From NCBI GenBank assembly GCA_031841125.1, contig CM063110.1, positions 60,007,946-60,071,945 on the forward strand: a DNA stretch of 64,000 nt. Reading direction: 5' to 3'. Below the pieces are notes generated by a model, which made no database searches, was not told the DNA's origin, and saw only the letters and a program-made list of their open reading frames with translations. This document shows, piece by piece, positions 45,200-56,474 of this stretch. The stretch is from Acanthococcus lagerstroemiae. Its lineage: Eukaryota > Arthropoda > Insecta > Hemiptera > Eriococcidae. The translations under genes were made by a program, and so were the position numbers. Positions within the stretch are counted from its first letter, which is position 1; each line of letters begins with the position of its first letter.

Positions 45200-45504
45200 T
45201 TTTGGCTACTTACCTCCCCCCCCCCAAGGAATTTTTTTGCCGAGTAGTTGAGAAAATTTACCATTTCAGTCAGGCGAAGTTGGGAAAATCCAACAAGTCA
45301 AAAGGTGTTAATTTTTTTATTTTATTTTATTTTTTTCTCTTTTGCCTTAATACTTGGGAATTAAGTCGATAAGTTGGGAAAATTCAACAAAGTTTTTTTT
45401 TTGCTTTGATATTTGGGACTTTTGAGTTGAGTTTGTTTGGACTTTCACAAATTTACCCCATCCCCTCTCACCCGGGAAAAACTCTTCGGTACGTCCTTAT
45501 CTCC
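45200..45504. mobile_element. CAGGGACGTACC family, copy 3, truncated on the left
   Basis: It has the C run, the GAGAAAATTTACCATTTCAG block, GGGAAAATCCAACAAGTCAA and the right end TTCGGTACGTCC, in the order of 19887-20112. The left terminal CAGGGACGTACC is missing. Confidence 0.65.
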
Positions 45505-45703
45505 AGACGTTCATTTAAAGTGTTTTCATTTTGTCTTCTTTGTTGTGGTAGTCGTCGACTGAAATATCTAATAAATTTTATATCTTGAAATGTTTCTACA
45601 CTGCTTCACGCCCCTCAGATCCTCTACTGGAAATACCCCTTCTTCCAAAAGTAATAAAACTCAGCGCATCAAAGAAAGCCCGATCTAATACTTTGTATTT
45701 TTA

Positions 45704-45800
45704 GTGGAGCATATGGCGATGCACGTATACTAAATTGGCTCTCCAGACATCGCACCCCTGGCACTGGAAACTACCCTTTCGAGTATTGCATTAGTGACTT
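45704..45800 (-). mobile_element. R1-like LINE, 3'-end copy
   Basis: On the plus strand, GCATATGGCGATGCACGTAT, GACATCGCACCCCTGGCA and AACTACCCTTTCGAGTATTG match 24620-24720. It is the same subfamily as 18593-18676 by the CCAGACATCGC segment. It is 5'-truncated to under 100 bp. Confidence 0.7.
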
Positions 45801-46364
45801 GGGGGCCTAAGACTTTATACGGCCCAACATAAAACGTAATAATACGCAACCTAGAACCTAATAAGGCCAAACCTGAAACCTAATAAGGCCCTATGTGAAT
45901 TTCGGTAAATAAAAAGGTAAGCATGATTCAAATAGAAATTTATGAGTAAGTTACAACTAAAATGATAAATTAGTGATTTTACCAGGTTGGACCTTATTAG
46001 GTTAAATTTCATTATTTTTCTTGAATATCACATACCTCGGTTCCAAACTGCTCAAATTTCATTTTTCTGGTGTCGGTCGTTAACCAAATACCCATAAAAA
46101 AAAAACTATCCGCAATGTTTGATTTCTGATTCAATTTTTGACTAAGATAATAAATCCTCCAAGTTACACGAAAAACATATCGAAACACTTTTTTCGTTCT
46201 TGAAAAAATATCAACCGCCATATCTCGCATCGGTGGACTAATATCATGATAACAACAAAAAAACAGTGTTGCCACATCATAAAGGAACAACTTTGCTGCA
46301 ATGAATGCAGTCTGAAGCATACGATAGCAGCAAAGATCAGTAAATTAGGCCTTATTGGAGATCC

Positions 46365-48145
46365 GGGTAGAGATGCCGACTTTTTATGATGAATTGATCA
46401 AAAGTGATCGATTTTAATCTAAAGAATCGGTCAATCGGAAGAAAAACATCGAAAATCGATCATTGATCAGTCGAGTTAAAAATGATGGAAAACTTGATAA
46501 TTCTTAATGTCATTGTCAATAAGTGATTTCTGAATGAGTATGAGCAATGAATTTGAAGATTTTTGATTTTAGAACATAATATTAAATTTAATAATAAAAA
46601 TTTTAGGAAGTTCAAAAGTGGGTAAACTTAAGAATGCTTGGCGGTTATTCTGTTACTTCTTTTTGTCCAAGAATGGACGAAACTAGAAATCATTCAACGC
46701 TTTTTCTTCTTTTTTTTTGAGGGGAAAATTTGCATTGAAAATTTTGTTGAATTTGGCGAGTAATTAGTAATTTTATTGCCCTTTAAGTTGTATTGTGTCT
46801 TTTTTCCATTGAAAAATTCTTCGGGCAGTTTGCGCTTCAGGACCGGCTGGAAATGGGTCAATTTTTTGAAGGTGAATTACAGTCGATTTTAGACCAATTA
46901 CCCCTAAATTCTACATAATTTTTTATGCTCTCGGTAACGCGGCAACGCTGCCAAATTTGGACAATGATTCCGATGTGCGTGAAGCCACTTTAATTAATCA
47001 TCTGCATTCAGAAAGCCAAAAATTTGTGAATAGGAACCAATTTTAGGTTGAAAATTTGAATTTTAAAGCCCTAATCCGGGTTAAATCGTGTATTCGGAAT
47101 CCGTGACCTCGAAAACCCCTCTTTTAATCGTTTGTTTGCTACGTTATGATACTTTGATTTTTGATGGATTTTGGCCATCTTTAGGCCCCTTGCCCCCAAA
47201 AATTGATGCGTTTTGAAATTTTTTTTCACGGATTCGTATTTTGCAGGATATGCCCATGTGCATAAACGCATACCTTTCCATTTAAGATTCCAAAGTTGGT
47301 GGCACGTTACAGCCCCCTATAAATGGGGAGAAAATTTTTCAAGCCCTAGGGAAATTAGACCTTGCCGCAAGAAGATGGCAATTTGTCCGATAAAGATCTG
47401 CCGATCGGTTCGGGAAAAAAAGGGGGTAACTTTCGTGGAACACCTTGTATAACTCAGTGGTAGGGTGACACACCGGTTCCGAGGCCACGCTCGATGCCGT
47501 GCATTCTGACATCTTCAAATTGATAGAAGGCATCCACCGGAAGCAACCTTTGGTGCAGACTAACGTAGAGCAGATATAGTAGCAGGTAACCTTCTTCACA
47601 AGAAAAAGAAGCATCAGAACAGTGCGGCCAGACTGCAACGGCTCGTGGAACGCTATCCAGGCACTACTGATAAGGAGGAGAATAACGACAGCGACGTGGA
47701 TGGTGAGGGAAGGGAAGGGAATTGTATTTTAACGTACTAGAGAAGGGTTGTTCATAATATTAGTCTACATTGGTAGATTAATTTTTTTTTTTTTTTGAAT
47801 ATTGAAATTAAATTCTTCTGGTGCGAACAATTTATCGAACAATCGTGCGATCAATTTTCTCTGCTTTTAAAATCCGTGCGTTCGAGCGATCAATTTTCTT
47901 GAGAACAATTTTCAGGGAACCCTCCTCCGTACCAGATCCGCAATTTACGCTATCCAGATTACTTCGGCATGGCGCGGCCATACTTGTGTTAGGCCACCGC
48001 GTATATGAACGGTTACCCACGGTCTACCCTGCCGCTGAAAAAAGTACTTTGCCCTCCCCCACACGCACTTCCCGAATCTAAACAGAAGCGATCTTCTTCA
48101 AAATAAACGAGATTCGCGTCACAAAAAAACGGAATGAACGTGAAC
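46365..48145. other. No gene recognised
   Basis: AT-rich sequence; part of 47400-48145 may lie beyond the receptor's 3' end. GATCGATTTT-like words cluster at 46390-46480. A tRNA-like string near 47450 was examined and rejected. Confidence 0.4.
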
Positions 48146-48150
48146 AAATC

Positions 48151-48156
48151 TTTATT
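48151..48156 (-). promoter_or_regulatory. Candidate polyadenylation signal AATAAA of the receptor gene
   Basis: On the minus strand an AATAAA hexamer lies about 720 bases after the receptor stop codon and is followed by a T/GT-rich stretch. This fits a 3' UTR of about 0.75 kb, but AATAAA is common in AT-rich DNA and no transcript evidence is available. Confidence 0.3.
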
Positions 48157-48878
48157 ATTATTTTCTTCGTCCCATTGCAACAGCAAAATGAGGTCGATAA
48201 TGAGTTAACGAGTCGAAGTATACACGCTAAATTTAAGAGATATTACTCTGATCCTCCAGTCGGCTATTTTAATATAGAGTTCCTAAGGATTAAAAGGAAC
48301 TTTTGTACGGAAACGTATACACCGAGCGAACGAACCGACGACGTTTCTCGAGTGGACGAGTGAAAAAAGATGCACATAAATAGTTCGAGTGGACGGTTTC
48401 GGTTACCGAAACGAAAAAAGAGATACAGAAACAGAAACTGCTCGGCATTTGCAAACCTGTATCGAACGTTATCGAAGGTGTACTCCAGAAAATCTCGAAA
48501 GTAAACTCGACGGACGGTACTCTCATTTTAGCAGTCAGAAGGGAGAGAGGAGAAGAAAAGCGCATCCGCGAACAGAAATATCGGAAGACCTAGGCACGCG
48601 GAATCCGACCGAGGTCACATCCAAAAAGCCGAAGCGGCCAGGCCAGCTCTGAGCCCTCGACATCAGGGTAACAGCCCTCGACCCGGCTACAAAAACGACA
48701 GCTTCATACTGCGTTGTTTCTCATTGGTTTCGCGGATGAGCTCGTGCTCACGTGACACAGAACGCGACCGTTACGTGACCCTCAACCACGCGTCACCTTT
48801 CGTAACGAAAACACGCTGAACGCAAGAAACATCGAAATTTTATAAATAAGGAACGAATCTTCTCGCCGACAAGCTCGG

Positions 48879-50450
48879 TCATCTGCTGTCCGAGGACGGG
48901 GGCTCGATCTCCAAGTGGACGCTGCACGAGGGCACGTTCGTCATGGGGAACTCGTTATACGACGGCGACCTGTCCGTGCGCTTGCACACTCCTAGCTGCG
49001 ATCCGTCGGAGCCGCGTCGCGTCGTCTTCGAGTCGCGCAGCGAGAACTTGGTCGAAAAGCAGCTGTAGATGATACGCTGGAAAGCGAACCTAAAATCGTA
49101 GCTGAACAAAGCGTATATCATCGGGTTGATGGCGCTGTTGCAGTAGCCCAGCCAGAACATGACCGAGAACACAACCGGATGGATGCAGGAATCACAGAAT
49201 GCTCGGATTAGGTATAAAGTAAAAAAAGGTAACCAACAGAATATAAAACCGCCGACGATGATGCCCAGCGTCTTGGCCGCCTTCGTCTCCATGCGGAAGC
49301 GCTTCACCTGCGCCTTGATATTACGCTTGCCCATCTTGGCGATCAGCTTCGGCTTCGTGTTCATGGTGTCCTCGAACGAGGGCGACGGCGACAGCTCCTT
49401 CTGCGAGGGCAGCTGCTCGCTCAGGTGACGCGTCTTGACAATGGTGTCGCCGGCGCTGCACCGGCGCGGCGGCGTCGTCTCCGACAGCCGTCCTCCGCCC
49501 ACCCGCAAATGGCAGGTCGGCTCCTTCGAGTGGAATACGCTGTTGTTCTCGCCGCCCGTGTAGTGCACGTACAGGTTGCCCGAATTGGTCGGAGACGTGC
49601 TGGAGAACGAGCCGGACCGCTCGTTGGCCACCGGCTCCCGCAGCGGGCTCGAGTTGCTTATTAACGGTATCGTGTTCAGACAGTCGGTGCTCGGGTAACT
49701 GACGCTGATCTTCACCCTGTCGTGACCCTTATCGAGGCGTTTGGTCGACGCCCGCCGCAGTCGGTGGTCGGGAGACCGCAAGCTGGGCGAGTTCTCGACG
49801 CTGTTGCACGCGCTGGTCGTGGCTAGCGTGCAGGTGCTGTTGCTGTTGGTGCCGTGCCGCACGGACGAGCCGCGGCCACGGTGGATGCGCAGAGTCAAGC
49901 GAGACTCGTCGAACCGGTTGCGCATCGTTTTGGTGGTGCGGAAACCCTGGTTGATGGCCTTCGTCGTTTGTATGGCCGCCCTGTATATCTTCCAGTAGAA
50001 GAACAGCATGACGAACATGGGGATGTAGAAGGAGCCGAGCGCCGAGTAGACCACGTAGCCGGCATCGCTGGTCAGCTCGCAGATCCACGGGCACGGCGGT
50101 ATGGTGGGCGGCACCTTGTGCTGCGTGTCGTCGGAACTGGTGTACGGGAGTCTAGCCGTGCCGTTCAAGTAGTGACTGTTGCGGGCCAGCACGATGGCCG
50201 TGGCGGTGCGTATTTCTTTGTCCTTCCAGCCGATCAGCGGCGGCAGACAGATGACGAAGCTCAGCACCCACACGCAGCCGATGAGGATCTTCGCTCGTTT
50301 CAGCGTTATGATGGTCGGATAGGTGACTGGGCGAGTTACGGCCACGTACCTGTCCAGCGAGATGGCGCACAGGTTCAGGATGGAGGCGGTGCACATCCAC
50401 ACGTCGACCGCCAACCAGGCCGAGCAGAGCAGGTCCCCGAATATCCACAC
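48879..50450 (-). CDS. Oamb: Octopamine receptor, alpha1-like (OAMB/OctA1R type) GPCR: exon coding TM3 to C-terminus
   Basis: This is a rhodopsin-class biogenic-amine receptor at the plasma membrane. The alpha1-like octopamine family couples mainly to calcium release (known for the family). The exon encodes 523 residues to a stop. Numbered from the first exon codon: Cys9 and ECL2 Cys124 form the conserved disulfide; Asp16 is the amine-binding Asp of TM3; DRY is at 33-35; an NGT sequon is at 96-98; TM5 Ser136 and Ser140 lie in YSALGSFYIP; TM6 FIFCWLPFF is near 402-410; NPMIY is at 442-446. The third cytoplasmic loop is about 230 residues, with INQGF, LTLRIHRGRGS and PKA-like RRAS and RRCS sites. 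The tail has Cys residues after helix 8. INQGF and LTLRIHRGRG match what I recall of bee and fly OAMB-type receptors, which drives the subtype call. The methionine seven codons upstream is intronic. TM1-2 are missing from the window. The exon is richer in G+C than its flanks and has no frameshift or internal stop. A tyramine or dopamine receptor is less likely. Confidence 0.9.
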   Translation of the reverse strand: MWIFGDLLCSAWLAVDVWMCTASILNLCAISLDRYVAVTRPVTYPTIITLKRAKILIGCVWVLSFVICLPPLIGWKDKEIRTATAIVLARNSHYLNGTARLPYTSSDDTQHKVPPTIPPCPWICELTSDAGYVVYSALGSFYIPMFVMLFFYWKIYRAAIQTTKAINQGFRTTKTMRNRFDESRLTLRIHRGRGSSVRHGTNSNSTCTLATTSACNSVENSPSLRSPDHRLRRASTKRLDKGHDRVKISVSYPSTDCLNTIPLISNSSPLREPVANERSGSFSSTSPTNSGNLYVHYTGGENNSVFHSKEPTCHLRVGGGRLSETTPPRRCSAGDTIVKTRHLSEQLPSQKELSPSPSFEDTMNTKPKLIAKMGKRNIKAQVKRFRMETKAAKTLGIIVGGFIFCWLPFFTLYLIRAFCDSCIHPVVFSVMFWLGYCNSAINPMIYALFSYDFRFAFQRIIYSCFSTKFSLRDSKTTRRGSDGSQLGVCKRTDRSPSYNEFPMTNVPSCSVHLEIEPPSSDSR

Positions 50451-50475
50451 CTGCGAACAGAGAAGAAGCATTATG
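50451..50475 (-). promoter_or_regulatory. 3' splice acceptor of the receptor exon
   Basis: Read on the minus strand, a pyrimidine-rich stretch (CTTCTTCTCTGTTCGCAG) ends in CAG directly before the codons for VWIFGD, where homology to TM3 begins. Upstream codons (MLLLCSQ) do not resemble TM2. The exon therefore starts at 50450, most simply at a codon boundary. No TM1-TM2 exon is visible between here and 64000. Confidence 0.75.
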
Positions 50476-50616
50476 TGTTAAGAGATGATGGACTTTACTT
50501 AGAACAATGGTGAGAGATGATTAATGGACTTTAATTGGGGTGATGAATATCAGACAGGTCAGTTTTAAATTCAATCACAGTGTAGGCAGCGAATCACTTT
50601 TGTCATTTCTTAACCC

Positions 50617-51212
50617 TTAAATGCCACTCTTAGTGAAATCCACTAAAATCGCGATAGGCAACCTTACCAGCACGGGTATGTGCAACAGTATCTCCCTGAA
50701 CGTTGGGGCGCAAAACACTCGCTAATGATACGCATTCGAACCGCCATACGTTAGGCAGATATACACAATTCCCGGGGTCCTTAAAAGAAAATTTTTACGT
50801 GCTTTTGAAGTATTGTGTTTCTGGCATTTGGGGCATTATAGACAAAATTAGTAATTTAATTTCGCATGACTTATTAATGTTGTAAAGAGGTTTATTTTGA
50901 CCAGTAGTCTCGCACAATATGTATTATAATTTCTATCGAGCTACATATTGGAATTCAGGGGTTCCCATTTTTTTTAAATATTCATTAAAATTAAAAAAAA
51001 AATATCGTAATTTAGTTTTTTTAAATTTTTTACCTGCTTGTTCCACATCCCTAAAAACTGATAGAGAAATAACAACGAACATTATATTTTCTGAAATGAG
51101 TAATGAGATACTGAGCATTACCTAGTGACGACTTGGAGAGAACTGATAACATGGCGTCCACTCCATGCTTAAAAATAACATTTTAGTGAATTTCACTAAG
51201 AGTGGTATTTAC
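50617..51212. mobile_element. TIR element (MITE-like) in the receptor's upstream intron
   Basis: The ends form inverted repeats of about 29 bp with two or three mismatches. The left arm begins ATGCCACTCTTAGTGAAAT and continues CCACTAAAAT (50621-50649); the right arm is its reverse complement (51180-51208). The left arm is preceded by TTAA and the right arm is followed by TTAC, suggesting a TTAA target with one later change. The roughly 600 bp interior is AT-rich and has no coding frame, so it is non-autonomous. The TTAA target suggests a piggyBac-type parent, which is inference. Confidence 0.7.
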
Positions 51213-51499
51213 GTAACAAAATATGTGTAGCACTGCAGAGTTAAAAATTAGGTCACTATTTAGTCGCTTTTTTACCCAAATATTTTTCCTCCTTTCTTTC
51301 TATATTCCTTTCTTCTAGTTTTCAATTCAAAAAATACATGGTGGTGCGATTAAACAATATTAAATCATACAAAAAATTGGGGTCTTTTCCCTCGAATTTC
51401 AGATAGGATAATAATAGATGGTCTCAAATGGCTTAGATCAGTTTTGAAAATTTTTGGTCCCCCCGATCGCTCGGAATGGAGCTTAAATATTAGGTTGGG

Positions 51500-52510
51500 A
51501 AACTTCAAGTCAGATTTTCTCGCCACCAGAAAGTCAGAGAGATGCGCTAAACGAGTTTGGAATCAGTATTGAATTTTCTGTGAGATGTTGAAGAGAAATT
51601 TTTCCAGTCTCAAAATTCGAAAAATCTTACAAAATCGGAAATTGGACCTAATTTTCTATCAGGAGTTCCTAACCAATTCGAATACGAAAATTCAGCCATA
51701 TTCTTGGAAAACTGTAATTATTTTTGAGAAATAATCAAATAAGAATTTACTCGTAAAGAAAAAAATCTTAAAATTTTAAAGATTCAACAAAATGGAAAAC
51801 TGTATTCCGTTTGATATTAGAAGTCATAATCAACATTTCGAAATACGAAAATTTTGCCAGATTTATTGATGATTGTAGTTACCTTAGAAAAATAATAATC
51901 AAACAGATTTTGAAAAAATCTTAAACTTTGAAAAAGGTAGCAGAAACAATAATTTAACTTAATTTGGTATTAAAAGTCATTATCAGGAAAAAACACCCTC
52001 AAAATTTGAAAAATAAAATAAAAAGCTTTTTTAAATATAATTTGATGTTAGGAGTCAATAACCAGGGAAATGCACAAATTCAGCCTGATCCATAGAAAAT
52101 ATTGCTACCTTGGTACATGAATAAAACAGTTTTGAAAAAAGTCTCAAATATTTTGAGGAATTTGACAAAATTTAAAATTCAGTCTAATTCAATGTTAGAA
52201 GTAATTAAACAACTCAAAATAATATGAAAATTCAACCAGATTAATGAAAAATTGAGTTACCAAGGAACAATCGTCAAAAGTTGTTAAAAAATCTCAAAAT
52301 TCGAAGAATTTGATAAAATTGAATACTGAACTCGATTCGACATCAGTAGTCACAAACGAACTGGGATATGAAAATTCAGCTGGCTTCATAAAAAACTGTA
52401 GTCAGCTTGAAAGAATTATCCAAGAATAATAACCACATTATTTTTTAATGAAAATCTCAACATTTGAAAAATGGGACAAAATTACATTGTCACGTATTCA
52501 ACGTCGAGAT
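51500..52510. repeat. Diverged tandem repeat, about 150 bp period, six or more units, intronic
   Basis: Units start near 51655, 51816, 51968, 52046 (previous unit shortened), 52192, 52340 and 52501. Each begins with a variant of ATATTAGAAGTCA, followed by a GAAAATTCAGCCAGATT-like segment, a TAGTTACCTTGGAA-like segment, then AAAATCTCAAAATTTGA and a short AT-rich tail. Units are clearly related but heavily diverged. No coding potential is seen. Confidence 0.65.
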
Positions 52511-52519
52511 GTGACATCT

Positions 52520-55500
52520 CTGTTTTCAGGTCCATATTATACTTTATGCAATTTGCGGCTTTCACTCCCACTTGTGGAAGTTCCAGTTTTAGCTTGAGGC
52601 CATATATTGATATCAGAAATGGCTTTGGCTATCTCCATAATGAAAAAAATGATAATTATTACTGAATTTTTCAATTTGGTCTCTCCCTCTCTCCCTTCCT
52701 TTGCAATCAGGTACCTCAGTTCGGACTTTCCACCGAAATTAATATTAGAATTCAGCGAGTTTTAAAGCCTATATTCCGATACCAATTTTATCTCATCCAT
52801 TTGCTCTCCCTCTTCCCTTCCCGCGGTGCCTCAGTTTTGAACTGAGGGTCAAACAGGTATCAAATGTCAGTTCAGAAGTTTTGAAGCTCTATTATTTGAT
52901 ATTTCTGATTTCCTTAATTTCATTTGTCATAGTTCAAGAATTAATACATCTTCAAAGTCTGTTCTCAAGTCAATAAAATACAGAAAAGAAAAACACAACT
53001 TCACATTTATGTAGTGTCTAAGGGATGGGATAGGGGGACAAAAAATTCCCTGGGATGGGTTCGGGTATTACTTGCATTTGTTCAGTTCGCAAAATTCGAT
53101 TAAACAGGAAAAACATCCAGAAATACATTTCGGCTCGCAAAACCTGCAGCCGTGTAAAGGAGTATTTCGAATCCATATTTTTATGACATTCCGAGTGCAG
53201 ATATCCAGCAATTATGGGAGACCATTCTATAGATAATCAACTCGGAATAATTTCTGTTCAAAACATTTTTTGTTATAATCAATGTGTTTATACACTTGTG
53301 ATACGAAAAACCAATTTTTGCGGTGGTCTTTCACCTCCCAAAAAGCGCAGCTCACGAGGGATTCCATGGGACTTTTGAGACGTTCATTAGCGTGCTCTAC
53401 TGACCAAGTATAGTAAAATTCAACTTCGCAGCAGTTTTCGTGGAACTTTTGTTTTTATTGCCTGGATTAACTCAGTGCGTTCCAGTCAGAATCCAGAAAC
53501 CATACACAAGCTGAATGCTAATTTCTGCGAGCTGAAACTATGGACACCGGAGAGCATTAACGTACATTAATAATTTTCTATCACTCGTGTTTTAAACTTC
53601 CTTTTCAATATTCCGAATCGGCTAGTCCACTGTGAAATGCAGCTGATGGAGTTGAGAACTTGGAAGCAACCGTGAAGTCAGTAGTGAGCCTGCGGTTCAT
53701 GAATTCCATTTTTACAACCATCTCGGTAACTCCACTGTAGGCGCAATTGATTTATGGAACACGGGAAAGCTTGCCAGAAGAATGTAAAAAGATGATGTCA
53801 CTGAATATACAGAAAAAGAGATTTTCCTCCCTCATTTCCGTGTCTTAAAAAAAAAAAAAAAAACTTTTACCGCGGAGCACGTAATATTTCATACGTGGAG
53901 CTCGATAATTATTTCAAAGAGGAAGTCGTATAATTTTTTTTCTTCAAAAAATCTAATATCCTCTTTCGTTTCCAAACTAATATTAAAATTTTAGAGGAAC
54001 GAGGGTAAACAAGAAAACGAAAAGGATTTGTTTTATTGTTAAATCGTGACTATTGTTGAAATTCGGTTATCCCAGTTAAAATTGATTTAACTTCTACAGG
54101 GGTTAGCCGAGCGATTTATTGAATTGTAAAAACTTTTAACTGTCATTTTGTTATCTTAATTCAATAGCACGAACCACCGACCACGGTTTTACGATTATTG
54201 AAGTTTTAAGACTGCACCGACCCTCCCATCCATTCGATTTTATTAGCTGTTTCAGTTCATGCGACATTTTTTACGACCTGTGTAAACGATTGTCTTTTCA
54301 AATTATGAATTATCTTCGCAGGCTCAATTTTCCCGCTCGTGAGCGTCGAAGTTCAAATTCCGATCAGAGACTGCATTGGGCGTAAACGTGGTCCTCCAAA
54401 CCTCGAAAAGGCAGCCAGCCTGTTTCTAATGCTTTTCACTTTACAAAAAAACTCGTAACTTATAAATTAGTGAAACCTTTTCAAGTTCTGAGAACAAATA
54501 AGAGCGGAATCAGTGGTAAATTTTTCTTCAATGTAGGTCCACCGTTTCGAGACTGAAGCTCAGATGTCTAAATTACACTGAGAAAACCTCTACGGAGCAG
54601 AAGTTTAACGGACGTTCAACTACTCAAAAATTTAGAGGTCACCCCTGGTACACAAATGCGAGAAATCATACGTCTCGAGCCCGCGTAAATACATTTATTG
54701 TCTCTCAGTTTCGAATGATCCAAAATCTACATCCTTGATCGCTGGTACTCGACAAGTATAGCCAGTGTCAAAAGGAAGTCCTGAGTGAAGTAGACAGATC
54801 AGAATATGATCATTGAAATGCTTTTGCTTCTTTCTTTACTTTGGCAATTTAATCCTAAGCAATGAGGGAGGGAGTAAAATGTAGGCCCACCAAAATGCAA
54901 CCGAAATTTTAACACAGTCTGCGAACGATACGTTGCACACTTCTCAATGTACACACAAAATCCTGCACCTTGGTAGGTCAAAATTTCTGTTCTCCCGGAA
55001 CAGGGGCTGGGGGTCCACCAACTTTGAATTTTCTGAATGAAAGATGTCCGACAAACTGTCGAAATGGTTTTTTGATTCGTTATTAGATGGAAATGTGTAA
55101 CGGTCTTCAAATTAGGCCCCAAAATGAAAATTTTCATCCTTAAAATTTGCGAGATTAGCTTCACTTAAAAAATCGAATAAAAATCAACATTAAGGTATTT
55201 TTGGATTTCTGATTGGATTCTGATTTCAGCTTTCAAAATTTAAATCTTACTTTTGAGATCAGGCAAAACCGACTTGACGTGAGAAATCGAAGGGTAAACA
55301 TGGGGTCGTTTTGGTCATGCAATTTGAATATCACGTCAGATTTTGAATGAAGGGGCCCTAAATCGAAACTTTACAATGAAAAATTATAAGTATATTACTT
55401 TCAAAATTTGAAGTTATTTTCATTTATTCACCGCCGAGAAGCCAGTATCCAATGAAACACAAATCTATGAAGAGATTTAACTTCCTACCTCACTGCCGCA

Positions 55501-55930
55501 CAGTGGGGTCGAAGATAACTTGATATGGCCAACTTAGATTTGTCCTGGAAGCGACGAAAAAAATCTTATTTGATGTCTGGTAAAAATTAATCACTGAAAT
55601 TGGAATCTTTATGTGGAAAAAATCATTCGATGAAGGCAAAGTTAATTTTAGAATTTTACTATATCCGGATTCGAATTCAATTTCTTGTTCGACTTCGGCT
55701 CCGATCCTTAGACCTTTCTCATTTCCCTCCTGTATACTCTAATCCTCGCATACCCCTTCCTTACACGAAAAATAACAGGAACCTGAATAAGCCCCACATT
55801 TTTGGTAGAACCAAAGCCATCAAAAAATTTTTTGTCGGAGCTCTTTCACTGATAAGACATAAAGATAGTCTGAAAAATCCATTAAAGATAGACATGAAAC
55901 TTGTCTGTTTACTTTTGATAAGACATTATA
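52520..55930. other. No gene recognised; receptor intron
   Basis: If the receptor call is right, this is intronic. It is AT-rich with an A run near 53850. The words ATAAGACAT and AGACATGAAACTTG at 55850-55930 recur at 56490-56600 and, inverted, at 19840-19880. Confidence 0.5.
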
Positions 55931-55936
55931 AGAGAC

Positions 55937-56474
55937 CAGGGTTGGCAAGCCAGAGCCGGAGCAAGAACCTCGAAGTGGTTCAGAGCCCCGCCAAATTCCT
56001 CAGGGTTAGAACCGGAGTCAGAGCCAAGGCTCTCAAAAAAGAAAAAGTCAGAGCTAATTCCCAGTTGTTCAGAGGTGTCATTTCAGAATAGTCTTGGAAA
56101 AAGTAAGCAGGGCTGTGAAGCGTGAGCCGGAGGCTCTGAGCACCTCAGAGGGTTAGAGCCGGAATTAGAGCCAAGGCTCTTTTCTCTCTCTCTCTCTCCC
56201 TCCCCCCAAAAAAAGACTAATAAAAGTTGGACCCACTGTTCCATTATATGTTTAGATGTGTCTTTTCGGGAGCGTCTTTGAAATAGTTGAGCGAGCTGTG
56301 AAGCATGAGTCGGAAGCGCTGAACACCTCAGAGTCGCCAAATTTTTCAAAGTCAAAGCCAGTATCAGAACTAACGCTCCTAAAAAACAAGGAGCCGAATT
56401 TGTGACGCTGTTCACTTTTTTGGAGCTCAGGTCAGAGCCAAGTCTTTGAAAAAGTAAGCAAATTGCAAGCCCTG
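55937..56474. mobile_element. hAT-like element with CAGAGCC-rich interior
   Basis: The left end CAGGGTTGGCAAGCC and the right end reversed CAGGGCTTGCAATTTGC are inverted and of hAT form. The flanks TAAGAGAC and AAGGAGAT agree at five of eight positions. The interior repeats a unit of about 185 bp containing AGCTGTGAAGC, AGAGCCGGA, CACCTCAGAG and CAGAGCCAAG, seen near 56096 and 56280 and partly at 55950 and 56440. Confidence 0.6.

Larger units (their letters stand above)
45178..46358. mobile_element. TIR element with AATAAGGCC words, containing two insertions
   Basis: The left end CCAATAAGGCCCTAATTAA and the right end, reversed, CCAATAAGGCCTAATTTA are inverted. Internal copies of CCTAATAAGGCC occur at 45868-45894 and, inverted, at 45988-46000. 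Within it lie a CAGGGACGTACC-family remnant (45200-45504) and an R1-like 3' end (45704-45800). No target duplication was confirmed and there is no coding frame. Confidence 0.6.

Noticed and set aside
47449..47500. tRNA-like string with AACTCAGTGGTAGGG and GGTTCCGAGGCC
   Set aside because: The A-box-like and B-box-like words are only about 14 bases apart, no acceptor stem pairs, and no anticodon arm fits between them.
49854..50513. 219-codon open frame on the plus strand opposite the receptor
   Set aside because: It is the antisense shadow of the GC-rich receptor exon; the sequence has no domain and the minus strand explains the conservation.
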